From contig NZ_JABXYX010000020.1 in the NCBI RefSeq assembly GCF_017982655.1, positions 1-64,000 on the forward strand: DNA of 64,000 nucleotides. The letters run 5' to 3'. Below the pieces are notes generated by a model. The model worked only from the letters and a program-made list of their open reading frames with translations, searched no databases and was not told where the DNA came from. Positions 16,663 to 26,622 of this stretch are shown here, one piece after another; positions within the stretch are counted from its first letter, which is position 1; every line of letters begins with the position of its first letter. A program made the position numbers and the translations under genes. The DNA is from Brasilonema sp. CT11. Lineage in GTDB: Bacteria > Cyanobacteriota > Cyanobacteriia > Cyanobacteriales > Nostocaceae.

Positions 16663-17171
16663 GTCTTTTATTATACTTCAGATTGGCGATCGCCAACTTG
16701 GAAATGCGATGAAAAAGAAGATAACTTGTGACTTGTAAAGCTCAGAAGAACAACACAGACAGCACTAATATAATCAAGCTAGTCAAGTAAAATGCAACTA
16801 CCTACTGATTATGGTTATCATTTACGAGAACAGACGTTTCTAAGCCACAATTGAGGCGCAATTCGTTGTGACATCTCTTGTAGGCTACTAAGCTCAAGCG
16901 AGATACCCTTTCTTCGCGCATAGTTGATAGCGTAGGGAGATATATCAAATCCACGAATCTGATAGTATCGATGCTGCTTCAGAAAGCTGAGCAGTCCTCC
17001 TGTTCCTGCACCTGCATCGAGAATGGTTAGTCCTCTATCCTTCGATAACTTCAAAAGTCTAGCAAGTACCAATTCATGCAGCGCCCGATGCCACCACAAA
17101 GTTTCCTCTACTTCGGCCATCTTTTGGTATTCGATCTCGTTTATATTCATAAGTGAATGGCAGTAGAACTT
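16663..17171. repeat. Segmental duplication, copy 1 (methyltransferase relic plus flank)
   Basis: It is closely similar in DNA to 19405-20343 at both ends (from GTCT...CAGATTGGCGATCGCC to AAGTGAATGGCAGTAGAACTT) but about 430 bp shorter because the methyltransferase coding region carries a deletion. The match stops exactly where the IS5-type remnant begins. Confidence 0.85.
16818..17150 (-). pseudogene. Deleted copy of SAM-dependent methyltransferase
   Basis: The first ~100 codons match the intact paralog at 19561-20322 nearly residue for residue, including the SAM motif LDAGAGTGGLLSFL. After RIAPQ the frame changes to LWLRNVCSRK, which is the out-of-frame 3' end of the same gene. The junction joins ATTGAGGCGC from mid-gene with CCACAAT from the 3' end, so a single internal deletion of about 430 bp explains it. 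The SAM motif remains but the substrate part is gone. Confidence 0.9.
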
Positions 17172-17174
17172 ATC

Positions 17175-17346
17175 TCAAAAGCGTCTAAAACAAATAATGG
17201 TAACGGCTAGTTGTACGAAAGCTAGGAAGATTTTCAGTGTAGTAGTCGTATCTGGTTTGGATATGTCTAAAGTGCTGTAGCCAAGCGAAGAGTATTTTTA
17301 CCTTCCATTCTCTTTTGTAACATCTAAGATGACCTAAGAAAAATTT
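17175..17346 (-). pseudogene. IS5-family-type transposase C-terminal remnant
   Basis: Read on the minus strand, one frame gives LGHLRCYKREWKVKILFAWL then QHFRHIQTRYDYYTENLPS, and the next frame continues FVQLAVTIICFRRF before a stop. This is the C-terminal block of IS5-type DDE transposases (WKVERLFAWLQNFRR...ENF.GFVQLACI), with the catalytic glutamate of WKVER changed to Lys in WKVKI. One frameshift and loss of the first three quarters make it dead. It lies between rmlA and the methyltransferase relic at a duplication boundary. Confidence 0.7.
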
Positions 17347-17350
17347 TGCT

Positions 17351-18271
17351 CTAAAACACTAACTGCTCTTGTTTTATACTCTGTTTTCTTAGATGAGAGT
17401 CAGTCTCATCGTCTAAAATTTCCATCAAGTAATGACCATAGCTACTTTTAGCCATAGATTCAGCTATGTTACGAACCTGATCTGAGTCAATATATCCTTT
17501 GCGATATGCAATCTCTTCAACACAAGCTATTTTGAATCCCTGTCGTTGTTCTAGGATCTGGATAAAATTGGCCGCCTGATGCAACGATTCGTGTGTACCA
17601 GTGTCTAACCAAGCATATCCTCGACCTAATATTTCTACTTGCAGTTGACCGAGACGAAGGTAAACTAAATTCAAATCAGTAATTTCCAACTCATTTCGAG
17701 GGGAAGGCTTGAGACTAGCAGCAATCTTGCTAATTTGGGAATCATAAAAGTAGATCCCAGGTATAACATATTTGGATTTAGGAATTATTGGTTTTTCCTC
17801 TATACTAATTGCTTGCCCGTAGGCATCAAATTCAATCACGCCGTAGTTTTGAGGTTCTTTTACCTTATAACCGAATACTAACCCCCCCTGACACAGAGTA
17901 GCAGCGCGAGTAAGTATTTCAGTTAAACCGTCTCCATAAAAGATGTTGTCTCCCAAAATTAAGCATACTGGTTCATTGTCAATAAAATCTTTGCCTAGTA
18001 TAAAAGCTTGAGCTAAACCTTCTGGTTTAGGTTGCTCAACATAATTAAACTTAAGGCCCCATTGACTACCATCTTTGAGAAGTTGCTGAAAAAGAGGCAA
18101 ATCTGTCGGGCTAGAAATAATCAAAATCTCCCGAATTCCAGCCAACATTAATACCGACAAAGGATAGTAAATCATTGGTTTGTCGTAAACACACATGAGT
18201 TGTTTACTGACAACATAAGTTAAAGGATAAAGACGTGTACCAGAGCCACCAGCTAAAATGATGCCCTTCAT
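17351..18271 (-). CDS. rmlA: Glucose-1-phosphate thymidylyltransferase RmlA
   Basis: It makes dTDP-glucose from dTTP and glucose-1-phosphate. The 306 residues start [20 protein letters not shown], with [19 protein letters not shown], the [11 protein letters not shown] catalytic block and the EEKP motif of RmlA. The C-terminus has a short extra tail. It follows rmlB with a 24-bp gap on the same strand, giving the first two steps towards dTDP-4-keto-6-deoxyglucose. The FdtA/FdtB-type genes upstream would use that product. Confidence 0.93.
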   Translation of the reverse strand: MKGIILAGGSGTRLYPLTYVVSKQLMCVYDKPMIYYPLSVLMLAGIREILIISSPTDLPLFQQLLKDGSQWGLKFNYVEQPKPEGLAQAFILGKDFIDNEPVCLILGDNIFYGDGLTEILTRAATLCQGGLVFGYKVKEPQNYGVIEFDAYGQAISIEEKPIIPKSKYVIPGIYFYDSQISKIAASLKPSPRNELEITDLNLVYLRLGQLQVEILGRGYAWLDTGTHESLHQAANFIQILEQRQGFKIACVEEIAYRKGYIDSDQVRNIAESMAKSSYGHYLMEILDDETDSHLRKQSIKQEQLVF

Positions 18272-18295
18272 TTTACAATCCTCATAGATTAGAAA

Positions 18296-19360
18296 TCACC
18301 GCTGCTCATAGTTCTGTTTCATCCAGTTTTGGTACGCACCTGTACGCACATAATCGACCCAAGCGGAGTTATTGAGATACCACTGAATTGTCTTTAGTAA
18401 ACCACTTTCAAAGTTTTCCTTTGGTTGCCAGCCTAAGTTCTGGTTAATCTTATTACAGTCAATTGCATACCTTCTATCATGACCAGGACGGTCTTTGATA
18501 AATGTAATCAAAGAAGAATAATTCAAATCTGATTTAGGTGCTAACTCATCAAGAATGGCACAAATTCTCTCAACAACTGCCAAATTTGTTTGTTCATTTG
18601 TTCCCCCAATATTGTAGGTTTCACCAATACAGCCCTCTCTTAAAACAACACGGAGAGCATCACAGTGATCACTTACATAAAGCCAGTCTCGGATGTTTTG
18701 ACCATCACCGTATATAGGTAGGGGCTTACCATCTAGAGCATTGAGAATGGTCAAAGGAATCAGTTTCTCAGGAAACTGAAAAGGTCCATAGTTATTTGAG
18801 CAATTGGTTGTTAAAGTAGGCAGAGTATAGGTATGATGGTAGGCGCGTACCAGATGGTCAGCACCTGCTTTTGAAGCGGCATAGGGGCTGTTAGGTGCAT
18901 AGGGAGTATCTTCTTTAAAAGGTGGGTCGTTTGGGTTTAGTGAACCGTAGACTTCATCTGTAGACACATGCAAAAAGCGGAACTGCTGTTGTCTTTGTGG
19001 TGTTAATTTTTGCCAATAGGCTCTATTGGCTTCTAAGAACTGAAATGTTCCTACTATATTAGTTTGGATAAAATCTTGAGGGTTAAAGATTGAACGGTCA
19101 ACATGACTTTCAGCAGCAAAATTGATTACTGCATCTGGCTGATATTGAGCTAGCAGATAACTTACTAACTCGAAGTTACTAATATCTCCTTGAATAAAAC
19201 AATAGTTGGGGTCGTCTTGTAGTTCTGCTAATGTTTGTAGGTTGCTCGCATAAGTTAGCTTATCTAGGTTAACTATGTTAGCCCATTGTGCTTTTCTAGC
19301 TTGCAGGACAAAGTTAGCACCAATGAATCCTGCTCCACCTGTTACTAACAGAGTTTGCAT
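18296..19360 (-). CDS. rmlB: dTDP-glucose 4,6-dehydratase RmlB
   Basis: This 354-residue extended SDR has the NAD-binding [13 protein letters not shown] at the N-terminus, [12 protein letters not shown], the catalytic [11 protein letters not shown], the YAASKA lysine-tyrosine pair, and DWLYVSDHC near the substrate site. All are characteristic of RmlB. It is intact, whereas a near-identical N-terminal fragment lies about 1 kb upstream as part of a tandem duplication. Confidence 0.93.
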   Translation of the reverse strand: MQTLLVTGGAGFIGANFVLQARKAQWANIVNLDKLTYASNLQTLAELQDDPNYCFIQGDISNFELVSYLLAQYQPDAVINFAAESHVDRSIFNPQDFIQTNIVGTFQFLEANRAYWQKLTPQRQQQFRFLHVSTDEVYGSLNPNDPPFKEDTPYAPNSPYAASKAGADHLVRAYHHTYTLPTLTTNCSNNYGPFQFPEKLIPLTILNALDGKPLPIYGDGQNIRDWLYVSDHCDALRVVLREGCIGETYNIGGTNEQTNLAVVERICAILDELAPKSDLNYSSLITFIKDRPGHDRRYAIDCNKINQNLGWQPKENFESGLLKTIQWYLNNSAWVDYVRTGAYQNWMKQNYEQR

Positions 19361-19404
19361 ATCATCTCATTCCTCAAAGATATTCGATGCTTTCATCCTT
19401 AATA

Positions 19405-20343
19405 GTCTCTTATATTTCAGATTGGCGATCGCCAACTTGGAAATGCGATGAAAAAGAAAACAACTTGTGACTTATAAAGCTGAGAAGAACAACACAGACA
19501 GCACTAATATAATCAAACTAGTCAACTAAAATGCAACCACCTACTAATTCTGATTATCATTTACGATAACAGACGTTTCTGAGCCACAATGAATAGAGAG
19601 CTTCCAAAAGGCTTGTATGAGAAAAATCTGTTTTCAAACACTGTTAATCGATATAAAATCTCGTTAATAATGAAATGAGGTAATGAAACATCAGAGGAAA
19701 TCTTTTTTGTTCCATATCGGAGTCGAATACGTTGTGCGGCTCGAACGATATAAATCAGCGGGGAAAGGAGAAATGGCCAAAAGAGGGTTGTGTGTATTGA
19801 GAACAGATCAGGGGGAAAAAACGTAGGAATGTCGTTTTGATTTACTCTTGCTGAGATACCAACACTTACATCATGAATGCCACGAAATGCCTGCCCTGAA
19901 GGAAGATTGCACAGCACATATCCGTTTGGAGTTAGCGCGTTGTAAAACTGACGAGCAACATCTTTTCGCTTGGTTTGAGAGAGAAAATATAGCACATCAT
20001 TACAGATAATACGGTCGATCGATTGAGGCGCAATTCGTTGTGACATCTCTTGTAGGCTACTAAGCTCAAGCGAGATACCCTTCCTTCGCGCATAGTCGAT
20101 AGCATAGGGAGATATATCAAATCCACGAAGCTGATAGTATCCATGCTGCTTTAGAAAGCTGAGCAGTCCTCCCGTTCCTGCACCTGCATCAAGAATAGTA
20201 AGTTCTCTATCGTTCGATAACTTCAAAAGTGCAGCGAGTACCAATTCATGGAGCGCTCGATACCACCAGAGAGTTTCCTCTACTTCGGCCATCTTTTGGT
20301 ATTCGATCTCGTTTTTAATCATAAGTGAATGGCAGTAGAACTT
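19405..20343. repeat. Segmental duplication, copy 2 (intact methyltransferase plus flank)
   Basis: This copy keeps the full methyltransferase gene and both flanks shared with 16663-17171, including HIP1 and the CAACACAGACAGCACTAATA spacer. Upstream it joins the rmlB fragment, whose DNA matches intact rmlB from about 19045 to 19375. Confidence 0.85.
19561..20322 (-). CDS. Class I SAM-dependent methyltransferase
   Basis: The 253-residue protein has motif I LDAGAGTGGLLSFLKQHGY, the acidic loop GFDISPYAIDYAR and a post-motif block IDRIICNDVLYFLSQ, as in Methyltransf_11/23-type enzymes. The later part is hydrophobic (LFWPFLLSPLIYIVRA), suggesting membrane association. The substrate is unknown; given the neighbours it could methylate a sugar nucleotide or a polysaccharide residue. 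Its ATG overlaps the stop of the rmlB fragment (ATGA), created by the duplication junction. Confidence 0.8.
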   Translation of the reverse strand: MIKNEIEYQKMAEVEETLWWYRALHELVLAALLKLSNDRELTILDAGAGTGGLLSFLKQHGYYQLRGFDISPYAIDYARRKGISLELSSLQEMSQRIAPQSIDRIICNDVLYFLSQTKRKDVARQFYNALTPNGYVLCNLPSGQAFRGIHDVSVGISARVNQNDIPTFFPPDLFSIHTTLFWPFLLSPLIYIVRAAQRIRLRYGTKKISSDVSLPHFIINEILYRLTVFENRFFSYKPFGSSLFIVAQKRLLS

Positions 20344-20687
20344 GCGAGAGTAATAAAAGGAAGATGCTGAAAGGTTCCTACTATATTAGTTTGGATAAAA
20401 TCTTGAGGGTTAAAGATTGAACGGTCAACATGACTTTCAACAGCAAAATTGCTCACTGCATCTGGCTGATATTGAGCTAGCAGATAACTTAGTAACTCGA
20501 AGTTACCAATATCTCCTTGAATAAAATCATAGTTGGGGTCGTCTTGTAGTTCTGCTAGTGTTTGTAGGTTGCTCGCATAAGTTAGCTTATCTAGGTTAAC
20601 TATGTTAGCCCATTGTGCTTTTCTAGCTTGCAGGACAAAGTTGGCACCAATGAATCTTGCTCCACCTGTTACTAATAGAGTTTGCAT
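20319..20687 (-). pseudogene. rmlB fragment from tandem duplication
   Basis: The first ~107 codons match rmlB almost exactly ([20 protein letters not shown] and onward to QTNIVGTFQ). The frame then runs into unrelated sequence and stops. The glycine motif is altered (GGARFIG instead of GGAGFIG) and NFAAESH has become NFAVESH, as expected after selection relaxed. It has no catalytic YxxxK. Confidence 0.9.
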
Positions 20688-20753
20688 ATCATCTTATTTC
20701 TCAAAGGATTACAGGGCGCTTGTCACCTTGTTAGATATACACTATCTTCATCT

Positions 20754-21854
20754 TCAAAATGCCTTTTGTAAAACCTCTGCAACATTCTTAATCGTTTTGT
20801 GCGTTATGTGAGGACTCATTGGTAAACTTAGAACCTCTTGAGATATCTTTTCTGTAATTGGAAAACTACCTATCCCCCATTGATTTTCTGTGTAAGCATC
20901 TGATAAATGAGGAGGAATAGGGTAGTGAACCAGTGAATCAATTCCGCATATTTTTAAATGCTGCTTGAGAATCTCTCGCTTGGGATGGCGTACTACAAAC
21001 AAGTGCCACACTGGCTCTGCCCAAGTAGGTACAAAAGGAACCGTTAATTCTGTAATGTCCGTCAGTTTGTCTATGTAATACTTTGCTAATTCCTCCCGAT
21101 GAGCATTCCACTTATCCAGTTTTGCTAACTTCACTCTTAAAAAGGCAGCTTGTAATTCATCAAGTCTGCTGTTAAAACCTTTAATTTCATTCAAATATTT
21201 AACACGAGAGCCATAGTTTCGCAGCAGGTTAATTTTATCTGCTAGTTCACTATCATTTGTTGTTACTGCTCCACCATCTCCTAATGCTCCTAGATTCTTA
21301 GTTGGATAAAAACTAAAGCCCGCTGCATCTCCTAAACTACCAACTCTTCTACCTTTGTAACGTGCGCCATGAGCTTGTGCAGCATCTTCAATTACCTTAA
21401 GTTCATATCGTACAGCAATCTCGTTAATCGAATCCATATCAGCAGGTTGACCGTAAAGATGAACTGCTAAGATTGCTTTGGTTTTAGAAGTAATTGCTGC
21501 TTCAATATTCTTTGGTTCAATATTGTAAGTTTTTTCATTAGGTTCTACAGGAACGGGTGTAGCTCCTGCATGAGAAATTGCTAGCCAAGTCGCAATGTAA
21601 GTGTTGGCTGGAACAATGACTTCATCATCTAAGCCAATATCCATTGCTCTTAATATCAGATGTAGTGCATCCAAACCGTTTCCCACACCAATACAGTGCT
21701 GGACATTACAATAAGAGGCGAATTCTACTTCAAAAGCCTCTAACTCTTGCCCAAGAATGTACCAGCCGGACTCTATAAATTTTCTATAGGTCTCATCTAA
21801 TTCTTGTCTTATTTCTAAACAAGATGCCTTTAAATCAAGAAAAGATATTTTCAT
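20754..21854 (-). CDS. DegT/DnrJ/EryC1/StrS aminotransferase (FdtB/QdtB-type)
   Basis: This 366-residue PLP-dependent sugar aminotransferase has the start [10 protein letters not shown], the cofactor pocket [22 protein letters not shown], and the PLP lysine in [19 protein letters not shown]. With the adjacent 3,4-ketoisomerase it would convert a dTDP-3-keto-6-deoxyhexose to the 3-amino sugar. It overlaps the upstream ketoisomerase gene by 4 bp, which supports a shared pathway. Whether the product is the galacto (Fuc3N) or gluco (Qui3N) form is not decided by this gene. Confidence 0.88.
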   Translation of the reverse strand: MKISFLDLKASCLEIRQELDETYRKFIESGWYILGQELEAFEVEFASYCNVQHCIGVGNGLDALHLILRAMDIGLDDEVIVPANTYIATWLAISHAGATPVPVEPNEKTYNIEPKNIEAAITSKTKAILAVHLYGQPADMDSINEIAVRYELKVIEDAAQAHGARYKGRRVGSLGDAAGFSFYPTKNLGALGDGGAVTTNDSELADKINLLRNYGSRVKYLNEIKGFNSRLDELQAAFLRVKLAKLDKWNAHREELAKYYIDKLTDITELTVPFVPTWAEPVWHLFVVRHPKREILKQHLKICGIDSLVHYPIPPHLSDAYTENQWGIGSFPITEKISQEVLSLPMSPHITHKTIKNVAEVLQKAF

Positions 21855-22297
21855 GCTTTGCTTTTTATAGCTTTCATAAAATCTTTGAAGTTGCGATAAT
21901 AATCAGATTCATCATATAAATCTGATGCCAAAACCATACAAACTGCTCCAGGCGAAAAATTCTCAATTTGGCACCAGATCATCGAGCCGAAATAAAGACC
22001 AGAGTGTGAGCAATTCATATGATATTTTTTTTCTTGAGAACCGTCATTTATTTTTACATCGAAGCTACCTGATATTGCCACTAAGAATTGCTGTAACTCG
22101 CGATGAGCATGTCCGGCTCTTTCTGCGCCAATAGGCACATCATAAAGATAAAAAATCCTTTTGATTTCAAAAGGAATATGTTTATTCGCTTCAACAAAAG
22201 TCAAATTGCCACGATGATCAGTAATTTTCGGCAAATCAATCAATCGATATTGCTGAATGCTAGTCTGATTTTCTTTCAAATCGCCTGTAACTTTCAT
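21851..22297 (-). CDS. dTDP-4-keto-6-deoxyglucose 3,4-ketoisomerase (FdtA/QdtA family)
   Basis: The 148-residue cupin matches the FdtA/WxcM-like family: [20 protein letters not shown], the [20 protein letters not shown] histidine block, and [17 protein letters not shown]. It would move the keto group from C4 to C3 of dTDP-4-keto-6-deoxyglucose, using the RmlA/RmlB product and feeding the downstream aminotransferase. No matching N-acetyltransferase gene is seen nearby. Confidence 0.88.
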   Translation of the reverse strand: MKVTGDLKENQTSIQQYRLIDLPKITDHRGNLTFVEANKHIPFEIKRIFYLYDVPIGAERAGHAHRELQQFLVAISGSFDVKINDGSQEKKYHMNCSHSGLYFGSMIWCQIENFSPGAVCMVLASDLYDESDYYRNFKDFMKAIKSKA

Positions 22298-22304
22298 TGT
22301 CTCG

Positions 22305-23294
22305 TTACCTCCCTGAACGGTTACTTAAATATAACCTTGATGCACTGCTGTCCTTACTATCCGAATATTGTCTAATGATATACAGTGGTCTTTTTTTTGT
22401 CTCATCAAAAGTTTTACCTAAGTAAAGACCAATGATTCCTAAAAAACCAATAATAATTCCGCACAGAAAATACAAAGAAACAATCAGGCTAGTCCAACCT
22501 GTAACGGTTGTTCCGTAAAGTAAGGCATCAAGAAAAGTATAAGTGCCATATAGAAAAGCTAGAAAAGATATTAAGAAACCCAGCTTGATTGATAATCGCA
22601 GAGGTTTATCAGAATAAGCAACTAAAGTTTCGCTTCCCAGTTTCCACAATTTCTTAAAGGTGTATGTACTTTTTCCGCCGAAACGACTACCATGTTGAAC
22701 GTCAATACTAGCAGTGGGAAAACCAATCCACTGTACCAAAAGACTAAAAAATCTTAGTTGTTCACGCAAGACACGAAAACTGTCTACAACTTTCCTAGAA
22801 ATAATACGAAAGTTGTTAACTTGTCCATCGTAATTAATATCTGCTAGATAGTTGAAAACTTTATAAAATAGCGAGGAAGTAAGGCGCTTTAAAATAGGGT
22901 CTTTTCGCTTACCTCTCCTAGCTAATACTATATCATAGCCTTCTTGTGCTTTAGCGTATAAACGAGGAATTTCTTCAGGACGATCCTGCAAGTCACAGTC
23001 CATAATTACAACCCACTCTGCATTACAGTGATCTAAGCCAGCTGTAATACCATATTGCTCACCAAAGTTGCGACTAAATTGAATGCCTTTAATTCGTGGA
23101 TCTTTATTAGCTAATTCTAGTATGATTTCCCAGGAGCGATCGCCTCCACAGTCCTCAACTAAAATTATCTCAAAGTCTTGAGAAATTATTTCCAGAGACG
23201 TTTTTAACCTTTGATAAAGCTCATGTAGAGAATCTTCAGCTTTATAGACAGGAATGACAACAGAAATATAAGCCAATATTAAGTCCTCCGTCAT
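22305..23294 (-). CDS. Family 2 glycosyltransferase with two C-terminal TM segments (GtrB/DPM1-like)
   Basis: The GT-A domain has VVIPVYKAEDSLHELYQRL and the metal site MDCDLQDRPEEIPRLYAKA, followed by LARRGKRKDP. Two hydrophobic segments near the C-terminus (LGFLISFLAFLYGTYTF and IVSLYFLCGIIIGFLGIIGL) match polyprenyl-phosphate glycosyltransferases of the GtrB/ArnC type. I prefer the ATG giving MTEDLILAYISVVIP (329 residues). An earlier in-frame start would overlap the GtrA gene. With GtrA it probably makes and flips a lipid-linked sugar. Confidence 0.85.
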   Translation of the reverse strand: MTEDLILAYISVVIPVYKAEDSLHELYQRLKTSLEIISQDFEIILVEDCGGDRSWEIILELANKDPRIKGIQFSRNFGEQYGITAGLDHCNAEWVVIMDCDLQDRPEEIPRLYAKAQEGYDIVLARRGKRKDPILKRLTSSLFYKVFNYLADINYDGQVNNFRIISRKVVDSFRVLREQLRFFSLLVQWIGFPTASIDVQHGSRFGGKSTYTFKKLWKLGSETLVAYSDKPLRLSIKLGFLISFLAFLYGTYTFLDALLYGTTVTGWTSLIVSLYFLCGIIIGFLGIIGLYLGKTFDETKKRPLYIIRQYSDSKDSSASRLYLSNRSGR

Positions 23295-23325
23295 TTTATA
23301 TTTTTGCAGTCGGTATCTTGAGAAT

Positions 23326-23709
23326 TCACATTTTTTTATTTTTTTTTGGAAAAACAAAAAAATTATTTAATGTATATGATAATAAGGCTAGAGGAAGTAA
23401 AATTAAAGCTTCTGCTACAAAAATATTAATCTTGTAATCTAAAAGTTGTTTTATAAAAAATATTTGTAATAAGTAAATAATAGTATAAATTCCTATAAAT
23501 TTAAATAATAGAGTATTATTTTTATTTTTAAAAACAATACTTCCAGTTGTTTTAAAGTTAAACAATACTCCACACATAGTTGATATGAAAGCTGCACTTT
23601 CATAGCGAAACTTTAGTAAGATTAATAAAGCAAATAGCAAATAACCAAAAATTGTATTAATCACTCCTACTATCAGAAACCTTATAAATCTTTTTGAAGG
23701 ATAATGCAT
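23326..23709 (-). CDS. GtrA-family small membrane protein
   Basis: The 127-residue protein has four predicted membrane helices and the GtrA start FIRFLIVGVINTIFGYLLFA, with the LNNFFVFPKK end. GtrA proteins are proposed to flip polyprenyl-phosphate-linked sugars, and the next gene encodes the expected GT2 partner. The DNA is strongly AT-rich compared with rmlA and rmlB. Confidence 0.85.
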   Translation of the reverse strand: MHYPSKRFIRFLIVGVINTIFGYLLFALLILLKFRYESAAFISTMCGVLFNFKTTGSIVFKNKNNTLLFKFIGIYTIIYLLQIFFIKQLLDYKINIFVAEALILLPLALLSYTLNNFFVFPKKNKKM

Positions 23710-24329
23710 AAGCTTAATTCAAGAAAAACTCATCCTGTTGCTAGATATCCGGCGAGCCGACTGTTGATGAGAAGGAGTCAGAAGGCAGAATGGACTGCGT
23801 CCCGCTACGCTAACAGAATTCAGAATATCCCCACGGATGAATGTACTCTTAACTTGCACATTTTAGAACCGTTATACAGTAAGGCTTTGAGAAATCTCAG
23901 AAAAATGTGCTTGTTTCATATTTTGCGGGAGCGTTAATCGCGCCCGTGGGAGGCTCAGATCTTGCACCTTTCTGTATAACCTTGGGTTTAGTCAAAAGCT
24001 GCGCAATAAAGCTACAGTCTTTTTCTTTACTTTTATAGGTTAAATAAGGGTTTTAGGGTTAATACTGTGTGTTGAAAAAACATCAATTTTTATTGGTGAA
24101 AGATGTGAGTGTAGGGGTTTTATGACCGAGTTCGCGCCTTTCTACTTCTCCATAGTTCAAAGCAGGGGCGTATGATTCCTCGACTCATCCGCCACTCGTA
24201 CGCCCCGCATTCTGGCTCCTGACGTTCGTCAACTTCCAAAAGTTTTCGGTCTAGTGAAAATTCTAAATGCATATATTTCTTTGATAGCCAACTCTAATTG
24301 TGTCACTTTAAGGTGCGTTGCTCGTGCAT
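23710..24329. other. Gene-free stretch with repeats
   Basis: No supported gene. It contains GCGTCCCGCTACGCTAACAG-type dispersed sequence and an 8-bp inverted repeat GGGGCGTA/TACGCCCC (24165-24206). The open frame at the left on the plus strand has no recognisable features and overlaps these repeats. Confidence 0.55.
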
Positions 24330-25964
24330 TCACTTCAAGATAACGTCTTCTGGAACGCTAACATATAATGACTCATCCCATTTATCATCATTTAACCATG
24401 GCACCTCACCATAAACCCAAGGCTTAATAAAAACAACTTTATAACCAGGTATGTGAAGATCTTTGATTGAAAGTACGACTGCCTTTTTTGCATTAATTAT
24501 TTTCTTAATTTTGTTAGCTTCATTAGGGTATGCTTGTTCAACTTCGGGAAAATACAATGATGAGATCTGAACTCTTTGTAAATTATTAATTACCACTGCA
24601 ACAGAATCCTCTGTATAATTAACTATGTAAGAAAAATGATGATTTTCTGATATTTTTTTATATAACTCTTGATAAAAATCATAGTATTTTTTACTCAAAA
24701 GTTTTCCTTTAAAAATACTAATTTCACTTGTCATAACTCCTTTTCCTGTTAGGACATCCAATTTCCACGGGAAATACACAGAACTGGTTTTTGAAAAAAG
24801 AAGACTATTTCCCCAAATAAAACAGATACAAATTAAAGGTAATAGAATGATTACTTTAACCTCTCGATTAAACCGTAGAGATATTTGATAAATAGTATAA
24901 AAGATAACTCCAAGACCAAGAGACGAACTATTGACTAATCTAAAAACTTCATAGAAATGAATTGAATTTAAATATCCAAAAATTGTAATTAAGGAAAATA
25001 TTATTAGAATATTTTCGTTTTTAGTTAAATTTTTATTTAATAGGAATTTATACGAAATAAAAAATAGTGTTGCAATATTCCATAAAAAAATAATTGTAAA
25101 GATAAATAGTCTTGAGTCAGGATTAAAAGTCTCTCCCTGAAGTGTAAAAATATTTTTTAATAGTCTTGGTACCGAATTGAGAATTGTAATGTTTTTTGCA
25201 GAGTCTGACAACATCATTTCATTTTGAATGAAAAAGTCGTCTAAGGCATTATGATTAATTAAAAACAATAAAAACAACAAGAGGGGAACTAAAAATCCAA
25301 AAATAAAAAATAAGTTTTTTGAAACAGTAGATTTTCTCGTTTTTTTGGAAGCAATGTTATAAACAAAAAATAATAAAAACGGAGGTATTATTGCTATACT
25401 TGATGAGTATCTAGACAATAAAGATAATCCTAAAAATAATCCAGCAAAAAAACAATATGCTTTTTTGCTGGTACTAAAAATTATTAATAAGGATAATAAC
25501 AAAAATGTATATGAATAGTAATTTGACCATGGATAGATAATATATGCATGCAAAAGAAAAATTAAAAAAGTTGACAAATAAGCTAAATATTTAGGTATAA
25601 TTTTCAAAAATAATTGATATGACAGAAAAATATTAACAGCATAAAAAATACCAGTCATTATCCCTATAGATATCATTCTTTCTCCAAACAAAGTTAGAGA
25701 AAAACTCTGAATCAAACTTGTTATAATTCCATAACCATTGAATGTTTCTTTATAGGCAATTAAACCTCTTTTTATATCTAGGGCTTGTACATACATAAAT
25801 CCCCAATGATAGCTATCAATATTAACGCTTGATTCAATACAGCTAAATCCGAAACTTAAGCAGCATATTAGCAAAACTGTAAGATCAAAAATTCTACCAT
25901 TTCTGAAATCTATAAATTCAAATTTTTGTTTCGATTTGTTAGTAATGCTTTCAGCATGAGTCAT
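24330..25964 (-). CDS. Polytopic membrane protein, glycosyltransferase-like (GT39/ArnT-type topology)
   Basis: The 544-residue protein has a short cytosolic start, a first helix near residue 30, then the acidic loop NIDSYHWGFMYVQALDIKRG, and roughly ten or more further helices before a soluble C-terminal domain of about 120 residues. This layout is typical of C-type membrane glycosyltransferases that use lipid-phosphate sugars, but the usual DE or ER/DD motif is not clear. It is very AT-rich, like gtrA, suggesting acquisition. Its neighbours are GT2 and GtrA genes, so sugar transfer at the membrane is a reasonable inference. Confidence 0.6.
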   Translation of the reverse strand: MTHAESITNKSKQKFEFIDFRNGRIFDLTVLLICCLSFGFSCIESSVNIDSYHWGFMYVQALDIKRGLIAYKETFNGYGIITSLIQSFSLTLFGERMISIGIMTGIFYAVNIFLSYQLFLKIIPKYLAYLSTFLIFLLHAYIIYPWSNYYSYTFLLLSLLIIFSTSKKAYCFFAGLFLGLSLLSRYSSSIAIIPPFLLFFVYNIASKKTRKSTVSKNLFFIFGFLVPLLLFLLFLINHNALDDFFIQNEMMLSDSAKNITILNSVPRLLKNIFTLQGETFNPDSRLFIFTIIFLWNIATLFFISYKFLLNKNLTKNENILIIFSLITIFGYLNSIHFYEVFRLVNSSSLGLGVIFYTIYQISLRFNREVKVIILLPLICICFIWGNSLLFSKTSSVYFPWKLDVLTGKGVMTSEISIFKGKLLSKKYYDFYQELYKKISENHHFSYIVNYTEDSVAVVINNLQRVQISSLYFPEVEQAYPNEANKIKKIINAKKAVVLSIKDLHIPGYKVVFIKPWVYGEVPWLNDDKWDESLYVSVPEDVILK

Positions 25965-25985
25965 AATTTACACTCTTTGAAATTT

Positions 25986-26207
25986 TCAGTAATTTACGTT
26001 GAATGTCAATTCAACAGACTGGAGTTGGAAAGCGAGGAAATTAAGATCGAAATGGACATGTAAAAGTAAACGCAGAGTATGAGATGCGATTTTGGCAGCA
26101 ATATGAACATCTAAGCTAGCAACAGTTTTTTTAAGCAGGCGTTCATTGCGTCTGAATATTTTGGATTTTATAAAAGACTCTACGAATCTATTGTCGAACA
26201 CGGCCAA
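25986..26207 (-). pseudogene. IS982-like transposase C-terminal remnant
   Basis: The 73 residues include FDNRFVESFIKSKIFRRNE and VHIAAKIASHTLRLLLHVHF, close to the IS982 C-terminal pattern (LVTRVNNKIAAHTLGLYLNF). The N-terminal catalytic part is missing. It directly follows the start of the membrane-protein gene and opens the relic-rich region. Confidence 0.5.
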
Positions 26208-26331
26208 TAAAGCGTTTCAGGTAACTGCCACTGTTGCTAAAATTAGTTAGCGTAGCGTATATTAGCAAATCGCCCTTGTCGAAGACAACAAATTTACTAA
26301 AGCCTTTTTCACCTTTTTGGCGAAGGTATTG

Positions 26332-26480
26332 CTTACCATAAAATAACTTCGTCAGAGTTTAATGATTGAGTACGACTCTGGCTACAGCATATTCAACTGC
26401 TACTCAATCAAAGCGCTTTGCTTTCATCACATATTCATTATCTACAGCCGAGTACAGTCTTGATGTTACTTTATGGTAAG
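26332..26480. repeat. 149-bp element bounded by 16-bp inverted repeats
   Basis: CTTACCATAAAATAAC at the left and GTTACTTTATGGTAAG at the right are inverted copies with one mismatch. The interior has no gene. It could be a short MITE-like element or the ends of a degraded insertion sequence. Confidence 0.45.
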
Positions 26481-26622
26481 TGTTAAGCAATTACAAGATG
26501 ACGAGTGCAGATATTCATTGAGTTATTAGAAGAATTGTCAATTAAACTGGATATTCAGTACCTATTATACAGAAGATTAAGCTACTCAGGTAAACCCCCT
26601 CTTCAGGCAAAACTTAAGCATA
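26481..26622. other. AT-rich stretch with nothing recognised
   Basis: I see no gene, RNA or clear repeat here. It lies between the inverted-repeat element and an unrecognised gene fragment. Confidence 0.4.

Noticed and set aside
23704-23937. Plus-strand 77-codon frame
   Set aside because: It contains dispersed-repeat sequence and lacks any recognisable domain.
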